Positions 24,677-34,671 are shown, counted from the stretch's first letter. The stretch is 64,000 nucleotides of DNA from CAZSXU01 sp964610505 (GCA_964610505.1 CAZSXU010000002.1:234777-298776); one strand, 5' to 3'. Made by a program: numbers and translations. The notes: generated from the sequence alone by a model not told the origin.

Positions 24677-27600
24677 ATGAGAGAACGAGCCCGCGATTGT
24701 CTTCGTGTTGCCGGTAGATCGTCCTGGTTTGCGTTGGCGGCGATCGTCGTTGTGCTGGTCGGTTCGGTCACGGCGGCAGCTGACATTGTGGACGTTATCA
24801 GAGTCGATGAAGCCCTCGTTCGAACCTCCGCCGGCCCGGATGGTTTTGAACAGGTCGCGCTGGAGGGTTTCTCTTCACGAGTGAGACAGGGAGAACCCAT
24901 GGTTCCGGTGACGGGCCGCACGTACCTGCTTCCCGAGGGCATGCGCGTGGCGCGGGTGGAGGTCGTGAGTTCGACCCGACGTGAGCTGGACGGTGAACAC
25001 CGAGTTCTCCCCGGCGGGCATTTCGAAGCGTCCATGAACGGCGGGGTCCAGCCGCTCAGGGCCGATATCGCGAACTCGCCGCGCGAGTACCCGGGACCGC
25101 TGGTCGAGTTGGCCACCGAGGGCTGGATGCGCGGTCACCGCGTGGCGAGTGTCTCGGTCGCCCCGCTCCAGTATCGGCCCAGCGATCATCGGCTGGTCCT
25201 CTATCCGGAGATTTCCTTCCGCCTGGTGCTGGAGCCCGACGAGACGCCGGACGTTGTACGAAGGTCCAGGGTCAGCCAGAAGGGATGGGAACAGGACCGC
25301 CGGTTCGTGGCAAACGTCGTCGAGAACTGGTCCGAGGGAAAATCGGGCGTGCCCGTGGTTTCCTCCGATGGCATGTCTCGGGCCTATTCGCCCACCGACA
25401 TCCCGTCTCTCGACGGCAGTCTCGTGGAGTATCTGATCATCACCGGCGATGATCTGGTGTTGTCCTTCGAGCCTCTCGCGGAGTGGAAGACACGGTGTGG
25501 CGTCCCGGCGGAGATTCGGACGGTTTCCTGGATACAAGATCACTATCCCGGGGGCGCCGATCTGCAGGAACAGATCCGCAACTTCATTCGGGATGCGTAT
25601 ACGAAATGGGGCACCCTCTGGGTGGTCCTGGGCGGTGATGAAGAGATCATCCCGGCCCGTGTTGCCCACTGCAATTACTACGGGAGCGGGGATTGGATGA
25701 TCCCCAGCGATCTTTACTACGAATGTCTCGAGGGAAACTGGAACGCGGACGGTGACAATCTCTTCGGCGAGGGCTACGTGAACATCATGGATCCGGGAGA
25801 CGACGCGGACCTGTATCCTGAGGTCGCGGTCGGCCGGGTTCCGGCGCAGACGACCGAAGAGGTGGAGATGTTCATCGATCACCTGATGGAGTACCAGTTT
25901 CCCGACAGCGTCGGGTATCAGACACGGGCGCTCTTCATCGGGGAGGTCGTGTTCCCGACCTTCTGGTCTCCGGGCGAAGACATCTACCTGAACGGTAAGG
26001 ACTGCTGCCAGTACGGCATGAACTACCTGCCGAGCCACTGGGATACGACGACGCTCTTTGAATACCCGGACGACACCGAGACTCGCGAGAGCGTCATTGC
26101 CGCCTTTGACGAAGGCTACGCTTTCACGGCCTACGTGAGTCACGGTGACGCCTTCAAGATGTCGACGGCCGATGACAAGTTCGTCTACGTTGGGGACGTG
26201 AATGCGTTCACCAACGGGGGCAATCGGGGCATCATGTTTGACCTCAACTGCCACCTGAGTCAATTCGACCTCGAGTGCATGAATGAGAGATTCCTCTTCA
26301 ACCCCAACGGGGGGCTCATCGCGCCGCTGGGATGTACACACTTCGATTTCCCCCACGTCGGCCAGTTCTATCTCGGGGAGTTCTGCCGGCTCATGTGGCA
26401 GACGGATATGACCCGCGTGGGCGAGATCAACGGCGCGCACAAGCTGCCCTACATGAGTCAGTGTACTGCGGATCTCTCGGCGTTTCGCTGGACGGCGCTG
26501 ACGTACATGCTGATGGGCGATCCGGAGATGACGGTGTGGACCGACCTGCCGGAGTCGCTGGTCATCGCGCATCCGGGAACGATCGGTCTTTCGGGAGGCG
26601 GCTACCTCGTCGAGGTCAGCGATGGCACCGATCCCGTCGAGGGAGCCACCGTTTGCTTCTGGAAAGAAGAAGGAAGCGACTATGCGCGGGGTGTCACGGA
26701 TGCCCTGGGGCAGGCGACTCTGGAACTCCACCCCAGCAGCCTGGGTGGGGCGACGCTGGTGGTGACCCGGCAGAATTTCTATCCGGCCATGGATTCGGTG
26801 ATCGTTTCCGGAGGTGCCGCCCGGGTGTTTGTCGAGTCGGTGGAAATCGACGACGACGACGTGGGATTGAGCTCGGGCAACGGCGACGGCTTCTGGGACG
26901 CGGGAGAAACCGTGGAAATTAGCGTGACCCTGAAGAACGGCGGGGACACGGCGGCAGACAACGTGACGGCCGAACTCGGACTTCCTTCGGGATCTGTTCT
27001 CACGGGGGATGTATCGGTAGACGGCGTTCCGGATCCAAGCCGTGTTCACATCGGCCGGGACGGGGTGAACCCCGCCGCGATTCCATTCGCGGTCAATCTC
27101 TCGGGGGACAGCCTGTGGGGCAAGCCGTATTTCGCGGCGTGTTCCGACACGGCCATGTATCTGTGGGAGGATGCATCGGGTTGGCACGTTCGTTGCGACG
27201 GCGGATTGGGCGCTCACACGTTCGCGGGGACGCTCTCGACCGACGGGGAGATTCAGGCCGCATCGGCCTTCGGGCTGGAGGATGATGTTTTCTCGTTGAC
27301 CGACGTTCTGACCTTTGGCTTCTCCGTGGATACGACCGAATGCGAAGACGGACTGGATTTCCGGCTGGCGGATTCCTTCTTCGTCGACATCGTCGATACG
27401 ACCGAGGATTTCGGCTGGATGGATGCGGGCGCTACGGTGACCCGGTCCTTTGCGGCACGTGCGGAAGTGAACACGATGGACCAGCATCAGGCGCGATTCC
27501 TGTTGGATATCGCGGAGGGCACGAAGGCCGGTCAGTGGGTGGACGGCTTCCGCCTGGAGATCGGCGCCCCCATCCTCTCGGATCATTTCCATATTCTGGA

Positions 27601-29749
27601 TGACACGACCTATGGGAATGCGAACTGGATTCCGGAAACCGGAGACACACTGATCGTCACCTGCTACATCGCCAACGACGGAGCCGCCGAGGCCGTGGGC
27701 GTGGAGGGAACCCTCACGGCTCTGGCCAATGCGGTGATTCTGGACGGCGATGAGACGCTTGGCGACATCGCCGCCGGTGACATGCTGGAGGCCTTCCAGG
27801 CTTTCACGGTGGAGTGTACGGGGGACACGCCGAGTGTTCGCCTGGAACTGACGGACGCCTACGGAGCCGTCTGGCGGGAGGATTGGGAGCTGGCGCCTCC
27901 GGCGGTTCCGACGGGGCTCGTGAGCCAAACGGCCGGTCCGGCCCAAGCCCTCATCACATGGGACCCGATGGATGAGGACGATGTGGTGGGCTTCAACGTC
28001 TACCGGGCCATGGATGGAGAGTACATCTACTACCGGATCACGGATCGAGTTCTGGGCAAGATGGCGTACTTCGAGGACTATGATCTGTTGCCCGTCAAGC
28101 GGTACTGGTACAGGATCGCGTCCGTGGATACCTCCGGCAACCTGAGCCCGGTCTCGGGGATGAGCACGCGGTGGACCAACCCGTACGAGCTGTCGGGATG
28201 GCCGCAGCGAACGTTGAATCACGTGTACGCTTCTCCGGCGGTCGTGGACATTGACGGGAACGGCGTGCTGGACGTCGTTGTCGCTTCGATGGATTGGCGC
28301 GTTTGGGTGTGGGACGCGTTCGGCAATCTGAGATCGGGTTTTCCCGTGTCGACGGAGGATGAAATCTGGTCGTCGCCGACCGTGGCCAATCTGGATGAGG
28401 ATAACGAGTTGGAGATCTTCACCGGAAGCAATGACGGGGACAAGTACGCGTGGAATCACGACGGTACCGGACTCCTGCGTACATCAGGGATCTTCGCTTA
28501 CGATTGGGCCGCAACTCGTTCCACGGCGGCGATCGCGGATGTGGACAACGACTGGGAAAATGAGGTGTTCCTGGTCGCCTACAGCCGGTTGATGGCCTGG
28601 AACCGGGATGGGACCGGATACCTTAATCCCGACGGTGTGTTCAAGACCCTCGGGCCCGGGGAATCGGGAGGGTCGCCCGCGCTGGCGGACGTGGACAACG
28701 ACGAGTGCATGGAAATCTTCATCGGACGGGTCACCGGGGATCTCTACGCATGGAATCATGACGGCACCGGTCTGGTGGATTCCACCGGACTGTTCGGTGA
28801 CTGCGGGGGGATCTGGACGTCCCCTGCGATCGGAGACGTGGACAACGACGGGGGGCTGGAAATCGTCATCTCGGACATGTCCGGCTACGTGTACGTCTGG
28901 GACGACACCGGCGCCGTGCTGCCCGGCTGGCCGAAACAGACGTGGTCGGGCTGCTACTCGAGCCCGGCGCTCGGGGACATCGACGGGGACAATGATCTCG
29001 AGATCGTTGTGGGCAGCAACGACTTCTACCTGTGGGCCTGGCACCACGACGGCACCTCCGTGAATCCGACCTACGCGGACGGCCGGTTGGGATACTGTGG
29101 GGACGACGTGTGGTCCTCTCCCGTGATGGGAGATCTGGATGAGGACGGCGACCTGGAGATGCTGGTGGGTTCCACGGACGGGTGGCTGTACGCGTATCAT
29201 GGAGACGGCGGCGCCGTCTACGGATTCCCGATTGATACGGGAGAGCCGATCTACAGCACACCCGTGATCACGGATTTGGACGAGGACGGCGATATCGAGG
29301 TGATCGTTGCGTCCTATGATGCGGCCGTGCACGTGTATGATCTGAGCTCGTCATGGAACCAGGAAAACGTGCCCTGGCCGATGTTCCGGCACGACGTGAA
29401 CCGTACGGGCCTGTTCGGGTACATCGACATTACCCCGGTGGCGGGGGAAGAGATCTTCCCTCGGGAACCGATTCGGACGGCGTTGGATCAGAACTACCCC
29501 AACCCGTGCAATCCGCGGACGACGGTTTCCTACTCGGTGGCGAACCCGTGTCACGTGGAGATCACCCTCTACAACGTCCAGGGGCAGAGAGTGACGACAC
29601 TGGTCAATGCTCCAAGGGAGACGGGGCGGTACACCGTCGAGTGGGAAGGGACCGATTCGAAGGGCGTCGCGGTGAGTTCGGGGGTCTACTTCTGCCGGAT
29701 GACGGCCGGGGCCGAGAAGTTCTCCCGCAAGGTGATCATGCTGAAGTAA
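24677..29749 (+). CDS. Giant secreted C25 (gingipain-like) peptidase with VCBS propeller and FlgD tail
   Basis: 1690 residues. Signal peptide (SWFALAAIVVVLVGSVTAAA), a C25 propeptide-like region (to about 230), then the caspase-like catalytic domain: His489 in VSHGD and Cys525 in DLNCHLSQFD are the likely dyad. Ig-like domains (about 640-1080) and an FN3 domain (about 1080-1170) follow, then an FG-GAP/VCBS seven-fold repeat (DVDNDGxxEI-type calcium loops, about 1180-1560) that should form a beta-propeller, and a FlgD sorting tail (NYPNPCNPRTTVSYS ... KGVAVSSGVYFCRM). It should be an exported cysteine endopeptidase acting on external protein. Followed by an intrinsic terminator; transcribed alone. 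Confidence 0.9.
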   Translation: MRERARDCLRVAGRSSWFALAAIVVVLVGSVTAAADIVDVIRVDEALVRTSAGPDGFEQVALEGFSSRVRQGEPMVPVTGRTYLLPEGMRVARVEVVSSTRRELDGEHRVLPGGHFEASMNGGVQPLRADIANSPREYPGPLVELATEGWMRGHRVASVSVAPLQYRPSDHRLVLYPEISFRLVLEPDETPDVVRRSRVSQKGWEQDRRFVANVVENWSEGKSGVPVVSSDGMSRAYSPTDIPSLDGSLVEYLIITGDDLVLSFEPLAEWKTRCGVPAEIRTVSWIQDHYPGGADLQEQIRNFIRDAYTKWGTLWVVLGGDEEIIPARVAHCNYYGSGDWMIPSDLYYECLEGNWNADGDNLFGEGYVNIMDPGDDADLYPEVAVGRVPAQTTEEVEMFIDHLMEYQFPDSVGYQTRALFIGEVVFPTFWSPGEDIYLNGKDCCQYGMNYLPSHWDTTTLFEYPDDTETRESVIAAFDEGYAFTAYVSHGDAFKMSTADDKFVYVGDVNAFTNGGNRGIMFDLNCHLSQFDLECMNERFLFNPNGGLIAPLGCTHFDFPHVGQFYLGEFCRLMWQTDMTRVGEINGAHKLPYMSQCTADLSAFRWTALTYMLMGDPEMTVWTDLPESLVIAHPGTIGLSGGGYLVEVSDGTDPVEGATVCFWKEEGSDYARGVTDALGQATLELHPSSLGGATLVVTRQNFYPAMDSVIVSGGAARVFVESVEIDDDDVGLSSGNGDGFWDAGETVEISVTLKNGGDTAADNVTAELGLPSGSVLTGDVSVDGVPDPSRVHIGRDGVNPAAIPFAVNLSGDSLWGKPYFAACSDTAMYLWEDASGWHVRCDGGLGAHTFAGTLSTDGEIQAASAFGLEDDVFSLTDVLTFGFSVDTTECEDGLDFRLADSFFVDIVDTTEDFGWMDAGATVTRSFAARAEVNTMDQHQARFLLDIAEGTKAGQWVDGFRLEIGAPILSDHFHILDDTTYGNANWIPETGDTLIVTCYIANDGAAEAVGVEGTLTALANAVILDGDETLGDIAAGDMLEAFQAFTVECTGDTPSVRLELTDAYGAVWREDWELAPPAVPTGLVSQTAGPAQALITWDPMDEDDVVGFNVYRAMDGEYIYYRITDRVLGKMAYFEDYDLLPVKRYWYRIASVDTSGNLSPVSGMSTRWTNPYELSGWPQRTLNHVYASPAVVDIDGNGVLDVVVASMDWRVWVWDAFGNLRSGFPVSTEDEIWSSPTVANLDEDNELEIFTGSNDGDKYAWNHDGTGLLRTSGIFAYDWAATRSTAAIADVDNDWENEVFLVAYSRLMAWNRDGTGYLNPDGVFKTLGPGESGGSPALADVDNDECMEIFIGRVTGDLYAWNHDGTGLVDSTGLFGDCGGIWTSPAIGDVDNDGGLEIVISDMSGYVYVWDDTGAVLPGWPKQTWSGCYSSPALGDIDGDNDLEIVVGSNDFYLWAWHHDGTSVNPTYADGRLGYCGDDVWSSPVMGDLDEDGDLEMLVGSTDGWLYAYHGDGGAVYGFPIDTGEPIYSTPVITDLDEDGDIEVIVASYDAAVHVYDLSSSWNQENVPWPMFRHDVNRTGLFGYIDITPVAGEEIFPREPIRTALDQNYPNPCNPRTTVSYSVANPCHVEITLYNVQGQRVTTLVNAPRETGRYTVEWEGTDSKGVAVSSGVYFCRMTAGAEKFSRKVIMLK

Positions 29750-29772
29750 TTTCTGAGCAGGTGACGGAACTC

Positions 29773-29807
29773 AACGGGCGGGTCTCACCGAGAGGCCCGC
29801 CCGTTTT
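29773..29807 (+). terminator. Intrinsic terminator after C25 peptidase
   Basis: ACGGGCGGG (29774-29782) pairs with CCCGCCCGT (29796-29804), with CTC/GAG pairing inside, followed by TTTT. Confidence 0.85.
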
Positions 29808-29974
29808 GCGAATGCGGAGTTTTCCATTTCCCGCCATCGGAACATCTCGAAAGCCCGTCGCCCGCCGTCGCCACGTCCCCGCCCCGCCCCTCGCCGATCC
29901 CCAAAATTCCGCTTCCCTCTCGGGTCTTCAACTGCTAATATACCACGTACTTTGCACCTGCATAGCGAGGGACG

Positions 29975-30520
29975 ATGGGGAAGAGGGTTGCCGCGGGTCA
30001 GGCCCCGAAGATTCTTCTTACCGGGCCGGTGCAGATCGGCAAGAGCACGGTCATCGACCGGGCGCTCACAAGACTTCCTCTCACCGTAGGAGGGATCCGC
30101 ACCCGGCGAGTTCCCGCCGGTGGGGACCGATCGACGTACGTGCTTGAAGACGTGATGACCGGAATGACGGTCGAGTTCGCGCGCGGCGATGCCGGCGGCG
30201 TGACCGTAGACGTGAACGTCTTTGAGACGACCGGGGTCGAGGCCGTCCGCCGCTCGATGGAGGAGGCGGAGTTGACGCTCCTGGACGAGTTGGGCCGCAT
30301 GGAGCTGGATGCAAAACGGTTTCAGCGCACGGTCTTCACCGTTCTGGAAGGACCCCGGGGCGTGCTGGGAGTGGTCAAGGCCGAGAGGAACCCTTTTCTC
30401 GATGCCGTCCGGAGGGCCGCGACCGTAGAGGTCTTCGAGGTACGTCGAGAGAACCGGGACCGGCTTGTGGACGTCGTGGTTGAGAGGATGAGTGGATTGC
30501 GGAGGGAACGCCCCGCGTGA
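29975..30520 (+). CDS. THEP1-like nucleoside-triphosphatase
   Basis: 181 residues. P-loop GPVQIGKST (16-24), a Walker B-like TLLDELGRMEL, and the KAERNPFLDAV segment fit the NTPase_1/THEP1 family of broad-specificity nucleotide phosphatases. GAGGG precedes the ATG. It opens the long hydroxylase operon, overlapping the MocA-like gene by four bases. Similar small P-loop proteins accompany molybdenum-hydroxylase clusters and may act in cofactor insertion, so a maturation role is more likely than nucleotide salvage; this is inference from position. Confidence 0.82.
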   Translation: MGKRVAAGQAPKILLTGPVQIGKSTVIDRALTRLPLTVGGIRTRRVPAGGDRSTYVLEDVMTGMTVEFARGDAGGVTVDVNVFETTGVEAVRRSMEEAELTLLDELGRMELDAKRFQRTVFTVLEGPRGVLGVVKAERNPFLDAVRRAATVEVFEVRRENRDRLVDVVVERMSGLRRERPA

Positions 30521-31101
30521 ATCTGGGCGGAATCATTTTGGCGGCCGGAGAGTCCCGGCGAATGGGAACGCCCAAGATGCTGCTCCGGGTGGAGGGCCGA
30601 TCGTTCGTCGAGGTGATTGCGGGCCGGATGAGGGAGGCGGGGGTCGGCCGCGTGCTGGTGGTCGTTGGGGCTGGGTGGGATCGCATCGACGGGCGCGTCC
30701 ATCCGGAAGGCGTCGAATGGGTTCTCAACGAGGACTATGAACGGGGACAACTGTCCTCTCTCTGGTGTGGATTAGGGGCCATGCGGGACGAATCCGGAGC
30801 GCTCATGACTCTGGTGGACCATCCGCTGGTTAAGGCCGAGACCTATCAGAACCTTATAAAACAGTTCAAGAAAAACAGGCAATGCATTGTCATACCCACA
30901 TATCACGGTAGGCGCGGTCATCCGATTCTCTTCGGGTCGGAGCATTTCTCGGAGTTTCTGAACGCGCCCCTGGATGTCGGCGCCCGTTGGGTGCTCAGGA
31001 GTGGGGGCGTTCCGGTTCTTGAAGTCCCGGTGGAGGACCCGGGGGTGCGCGCGGACATCGACACGCCCGGGGACTACCGCAGCATGATTGGAGAAGGCTG
31101 A
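30517..31101 (+). CDS. mocA: MocA/YgfJ-like molybdenum cofactor cytidylyltransferase
   Basis: 194 residues from GTG 30517. The nucleotidyltransferase signature LAAGESRRMGTPKMLL (9-24), a TLVDHPLV metal-binding segment and GHPILFG place it with MocA and YgfJ. It would join CMP from CTP to molybdopterin, making the dinucleotide cofactor used by xanthine-dehydrogenase-type enzymes, in the cytoplasm. It lies between a THEP1-like NTPase and the first hydroxylase subunit, as expected for a maturation factor. YgfJ homologues mark selenium-dependent molybdenum hydroxylase loci. Confidence 0.88.
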   Translation: MNLGGIILAAGESRRMGTPKMLLRVEGRSFVEVIAGRMREAGVGRVLVVVGAGWDRIDGRVHPEGVEWVLNEDYERGQLSSLWCGLGAMRDESGALMTLVDHPLVKAETYQNLIKQFKKNRQCIVIPTYHGRRGHPILFGSEHFSEFLNAPLDVGARWVLRSGGVPVLEVPVEDPGVRADIDTPGDYRSMIGEG

Positions 31102-31106
31102 GGAAG

Positions 31107-33389
31107 ATGAGTGTCGTCGGTAAACGTGTTTCCAGGATCGATGCGCGCGAGAAGGCGACGGGCGAAGCGAGATTCGTCGACGATCTTTCCTTTCCAGGGA
31201 TGCTCCACGGAGCCGTGGTTCGATCCAGCCGGCCGAGGGCCCGGATCCTCTCCATGGATCTCGATGCGGCGCTCGGACGGCCGGGCGTGGTCGCCGTGGC
31301 CGGCCCCGGAGACGTTCCGGGGGAGAACAACGTCCCGCTCATTCTGCCGGGTCACCCTCTCCTGGCGCCGGGCGAGGTCAACTTCCACGGGCAGGCGCTC
31401 GCCGTCGTCGGCGCGGAAACGAAAGAAGAGGCGGATGCGGCGGCCGAATCGGTTCGGGTGAAGTACGAGCCGCAAACTCCGCTCCTGGATCCCCTGCAGT
31501 CGAGATTGGACGGCGCTCCCCGGCTTTACGGCGAGGACAACACCTTCGGTTGCCACCGCGTTCGCAAAGGCGACGTCGAGAATGGATTTCGGGAAGCGTT
31601 CCTCATCGTCGAGAACGTCTATCGGACCCCGGCACAGGAGCATGCATACCTCGAGCCCCAGGGAGCCATTGCGATTCCCACGCCGGAGGGCGGAGTCGTC
31701 ATCTATGGATCGATGCAGTGTCCCTTCTACGTTCAGCGCGCCGTGGCCCACATCCTGGGATTGCCGCTGGGCCGCGTGAGAATCATTCAGACCACCACCG
31801 GAGGCGCGTTCGGCGGGAAGGAAGACGTGCCCTCCGAGGTGGCGGGGCAGGCGGCGGTTCTGGCGTGGAAGACGCGCCGGCCGGTCAAGCTGGTCTATCA
31901 TCGCGAGGAAGATATCCGCTCGATGAGCAAACGGCATCCGGCCCACGTCCGGTATAAGACCGGTGTGCGGGAAGACGGGACGCTGGTCGCCGTCGAGGTG
32001 GAGATGACGTACGACGGCGGGGCCTTCGGGACCCTGAGCCCGGTGGTCCTGTGGCGGGCCACCGTCCACGCAGCGGGGCCGTACCGCTGTCCGAACGTGA
32101 AGGTGAACGCGTATGCGGTAGCCACCAACAAGGTGCCCAGCGGCGCGTTCCGCGGCTTCGGAAGCCCGCAGGTCCTCTTCGCCGGTGAATCCCAGATGGA
32201 CGAAATTGCGTCGCGACTCGGCATGGACCCTCTGGCCCTTCGCAGGAAGAACGCTCTCAGAACGGGGGACGTGACGGCGACGGGCCAGAAGCTCGGATCC
32301 AGCGTGGGGCTCCTCGAAACGCTTCGGAGGGCACAGCGGGAATCCGGCTATCGCTCGAAGAGATCCCGGTGGGGAAAGGACCAGGGTGCCCTGAAGCGCG
32401 GGATCGGCGTCTCGACGATTTTCTACGGAGCGGGCCTCGGGGGGCTGTCGCCGTATCTGGCGCGCGCGGGCGCCTTTGTTCAGGTACACGCCGACGGGAG
32501 TGCCCTTTACGCCGTGGGGACCACCGAGATGGGTCAGGGAATGCGGACGGTGTTGGCGCAGATTGTCGCCGACGAGCTGGGGCTCCGGCTCGATCAGGTT
32601 TCCGCGATGGAAACGGATACGTCGCGCGTTCCGGACAGCGGTCCGACCGTGGCCTCGCGGGCGACGATGATGTCGGGAAACGCCCTTCGCGACGCGTGCG
32701 CCAAGGTACGCAAGAACTTCTGGGGCGTGGGCGCGTCCCTTCTGGACGTTCCACTCCACGAGGTGCTGGGAGAGGAGGGCGTCCTCTTCGCGGGCCGGGA
32801 CCGGCGGGCGTCGGTTTCTGTCGAACAGGTCGCCAAGGAGTGCATCGCGCAACGGATTCATCTGGCGGCCCAGGGATGGTTCCAGGCGCCCCGGACGTCG
32901 TGGAATCCCGAGACCGGCCAGGGGGACGCATACATGGTCTACGCCTGGGCCACCAATGTGGCCGAGGTGGAGGTGGACGTGGAGACGGGTGTCGTTCATC
33001 TGGTCCGGCTGACGGCCGCGCACGACGTCGGGCGGGCACTCAATCCGATCGGCGTGGAGGGTCAGATCGAGGGAGGATCCCTTCAGGGCGCGGGCTACGC
33101 GCTGACCGAGGACGTGATCTCGGAGGAGGGCGTTGTCCTCAATCCGAATTTCTCGACCTACATCATCCCGACCGCGAGCGACGCACCCGACATCGTCCCG
33201 GTCGTCGTGGAATCGAGATTCTCGAAAGGACCCCACGGAGCCAAAGGGTTTGGGGAGCAACCGCTGATGGGCGTTGCGCCGGCGGTGGCCAACGCCGTGT
33301 ATCATGCCGCAGGAATCCGCGTTCGGGAGCTGCCGCTGACGCCGGAGAGACTCAAGAAGGAGATGGAGCCATCGAGAGCCAGCGAGTAG
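31107..33389 (+). CDS. Molybdenum hydroxylase large subunit 1 (xanthine dehydrogenase family)
   Basis: 760 residues. The N-terminal domain 1 (1-110) is followed by the molybdopterin-binding domain with TTGGAFGGKED, SGAFRGFGSPQ (the substrate-binding Arg region), GTTEMGQGMRTV and the active-site Glu717 in KGFGEQP. It should hold molybdopterin cytosine dinucleotide with Mo, and in this context possibly a labile selenium ligand. It hydroxylates an N-heterocycle such as a purine using water. Its partners are the [2Fe-2S] protein at 33395 and the FAD protein at 34668. Which purine it uses cannot be told. Confidence 0.92.
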   Translation: MSVVGKRVSRIDAREKATGEARFVDDLSFPGMLHGAVVRSSRPRARILSMDLDAALGRPGVVAVAGPGDVPGENNVPLILPGHPLLAPGEVNFHGQALAVVGAETKEEADAAAESVRVKYEPQTPLLDPLQSRLDGAPRLYGEDNTFGCHRVRKGDVENGFREAFLIVENVYRTPAQEHAYLEPQGAIAIPTPEGGVVIYGSMQCPFYVQRAVAHILGLPLGRVRIIQTTTGGAFGGKEDVPSEVAGQAAVLAWKTRRPVKLVYHREEDIRSMSKRHPAHVRYKTGVREDGTLVAVEVEMTYDGGAFGTLSPVVLWRATVHAAGPYRCPNVKVNAYAVATNKVPSGAFRGFGSPQVLFAGESQMDEIASRLGMDPLALRRKNALRTGDVTATGQKLGSSVGLLETLRRAQRESGYRSKRSRWGKDQGALKRGIGVSTIFYGAGLGGLSPYLARAGAFVQVHADGSALYAVGTTEMGQGMRTVLAQIVADELGLRLDQVSAMETDTSRVPDSGPTVASRATMMSGNALRDACAKVRKNFWGVGASLLDVPLHEVLGEEGVLFAGRDRRASVSVEQVAKECIAQRIHLAAQGWFQAPRTSWNPETGQGDAYMVYAWATNVAEVEVDVETGVVHLVRLTAAHDVGRALNPIGVEGQIEGGSLQGAGYALTEDVISEEGVVLNPNFSTYIIPTASDAPDIVPVVVESRFSKGPHGAKGFGEQPLMGVAPAVANAVYHAAGIRVRELPLTPERLKKEMEPSRASE

Positions 33390-33394
33390 GAGCG

Positions 33395-33880
33395 ATTCGG
33401 TTCACGCTGAACGGCCGCGAGGTGGAGGTCCCGGCGCGGCCGGGCCGCCGGCTGGTGAGTGTCCTGCGGGAGGATCTGGGGCTCACGGGAACCAAGGTCG
33501 GTTGCGAACAGGGCGAGTGCGGTGCGTGCACGGTGCTCCTCGACGGCCGAGCGGTCAATGCCTGTCTGGTGTTGATGTCGCAGGTGGAAGGGCGCGAGGT
33601 GCTCACGATCGAGGCGTTGGAGCGAGACCGGCGGCTTCATCCCCTGCAGGCGGCTTTCGTCTCGGCGGGCGCCGTGCAGTGCGGGTTCTGTACGCCGGGA
33701 ATGTTGATGTCGGCCTACGCGTTGCTCCGGAGGAATCCTCACCCCGGCCGGGAGGAAATCGTGGAGGCCGTGTCGGGCAATCTGTGCCGGTGCACCGGAT
33801 ACACGAAGATCATCGAAGCCGTCGACCACGCGGCCGCGGGGGACGGCCCGAGCCGGACAAGGGAGACTCCGGGCAGATGA
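33395..33880 (+). CDS. [2Fe-2S] subunit 1 of molybdenum hydroxylase; non-canonical start
   Basis: 161 residues with both clusters: plant-ferredoxin type (CEQGECGACTVLLDG ... NAC) and the helical type (CGFCTPG ... CRCTGY). The family normally begins with a Met directly before R/K-FTLNGRE. Here that position is ATT (33395), with GTAGGAG just upstream, and no ATG, GTG or TTG occurs in frame for a long way; the nearest alternative is ATC at 33371. The gene starts six bases after the stop of the large subunit, so coupled re-initiation on ATT is likely. It passes electrons from Mo to FAD. Confidence 0.88.
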   Translation: MRFTLNGREVEVPARPGRRLVSVLREDLGLTGTKVGCEQGECGACTVLLDGRAVNACLVLMSQVEGREVLTIEALERDRRLHPLQAAFVSAGAVQCGFCTPGMLMSAYALLRRNPHPGREEIVEAVSGNLCRCTGYTKIIEAVDHAAAGDGPSRTRETPGR

Positions 33881-34671
33881 GGCAAACCTACGAAGAGCTC
33901 GCGAACCTGATCCGCCGGGGAATGACCGGAGTCGTGGCCACGGTCGTGCGGGCCGAAGGCTCCACGCCCCGCAAGGCGGGCGCCAAGATGGTAATCGCTC
34001 GGGACGGCCGGACCTGGGGAACCGTCGGGGGCGGCGCCGTTGAGGCGGCTGTGGTTCGGGAGGCCGCAGCGGTCCTCGAAAACGGAACGCCCGGGATTCG
34101 GGCGTACGACCTGGAGGAAACCATCGGGGGCGAGGCCATTTGCGGAGGGCGTGTGGAGATCTTCCTCGAGCCGCTGCCGGTGTGCGAGCGTCTGTACGTT
34201 TTCGGAGCGGGACACGTGGGGCGGGCTCTGGCGGAACTGTCCGGGAGGGTGGGTTTTGCCGTCACCGTGATTGATCCTCGCAGGGAGCTGGCCAACGCGG
34301 AGAGGCTTCCGTCGGCCGATGAGATCATCGTGGAGGAGTTTGTGCCGGTGGCCGAGAGCCTTCCGCTGGGTCCCGATGCTTACGTGGTGGTGGTGACACC
34401 GAACCACGAGTACGATGAGGAAGTGGTTCGAGCGATTCTCGGGAAGACGTACCGGTACATCGGGATGATCGGTTCACGGAAGAAGGTGGCCACCGTGATC
34501 TCTCACCTGAGAGAGGCGGGATTTGCGGAGAAACAGATCGAGGATCTCCACTCGCCCATCGGACTGGATATCGCAGCCGAGACGCCGGAAGAGATTGCCG
34601 TCAGCATTCTGGCGGAACTGGTCGAGTGCCGTCGCGGGGGTCGGGCAACGGCCGGAGAGGGTGAAGCATGA
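33877..34671 (+). CDS. xdhC: XdhC/CoxI-family hydroxylase maturation protein
   Basis: 264 residues. The N-terminal XdhC_CoxI domain (VRAEGSTPRKAGAKMVI, then GTVGGGAVEAAVV) is followed by a Rossmann domain (VFGAGHVGRALAEL, then YIGMIGSRKKV). In Rhodobacter XdhC (not the E. coli gene of that name) such proteins bind the sulfurated cofactor and insert it in the hydroxylase. ATGA overlaps on both sides couple it to the FeS and FAD subunit genes. In selenium-dependent systems the same family may handle a selenium-loaded cofactor; that is inferred. Confidence 0.92.
   Translation: MRQTYEELANLIRRGMTGVVATVVRAEGSTPRKAGAKMVIARDGRTWGTVGGGAVEAAVVREAAAVLENGTPGIRAYDLEETIGGEAICGGRVEIFLEPLPVCERLYVFGAGHVGRALAELSGRVGFAVTVIDPRRELANAERLPSADEIIVEEFVPVAESLPLGPDAYVVVVTPNHEYDEEVVRAILGKTYRYIGMIGSRKKVATVISHLREAGFAEKQIEDLHSPIGLDIAAETPEEIAVSILAELVECRRGGRATAGEGEA

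Noticed and set aside
29930..29974. Promoter of the purine operon around TAATAT (29936-29941)
   Set aside because: The -10-like hexamer has no acceptable -35 at 16-18 bases, so no site was called.
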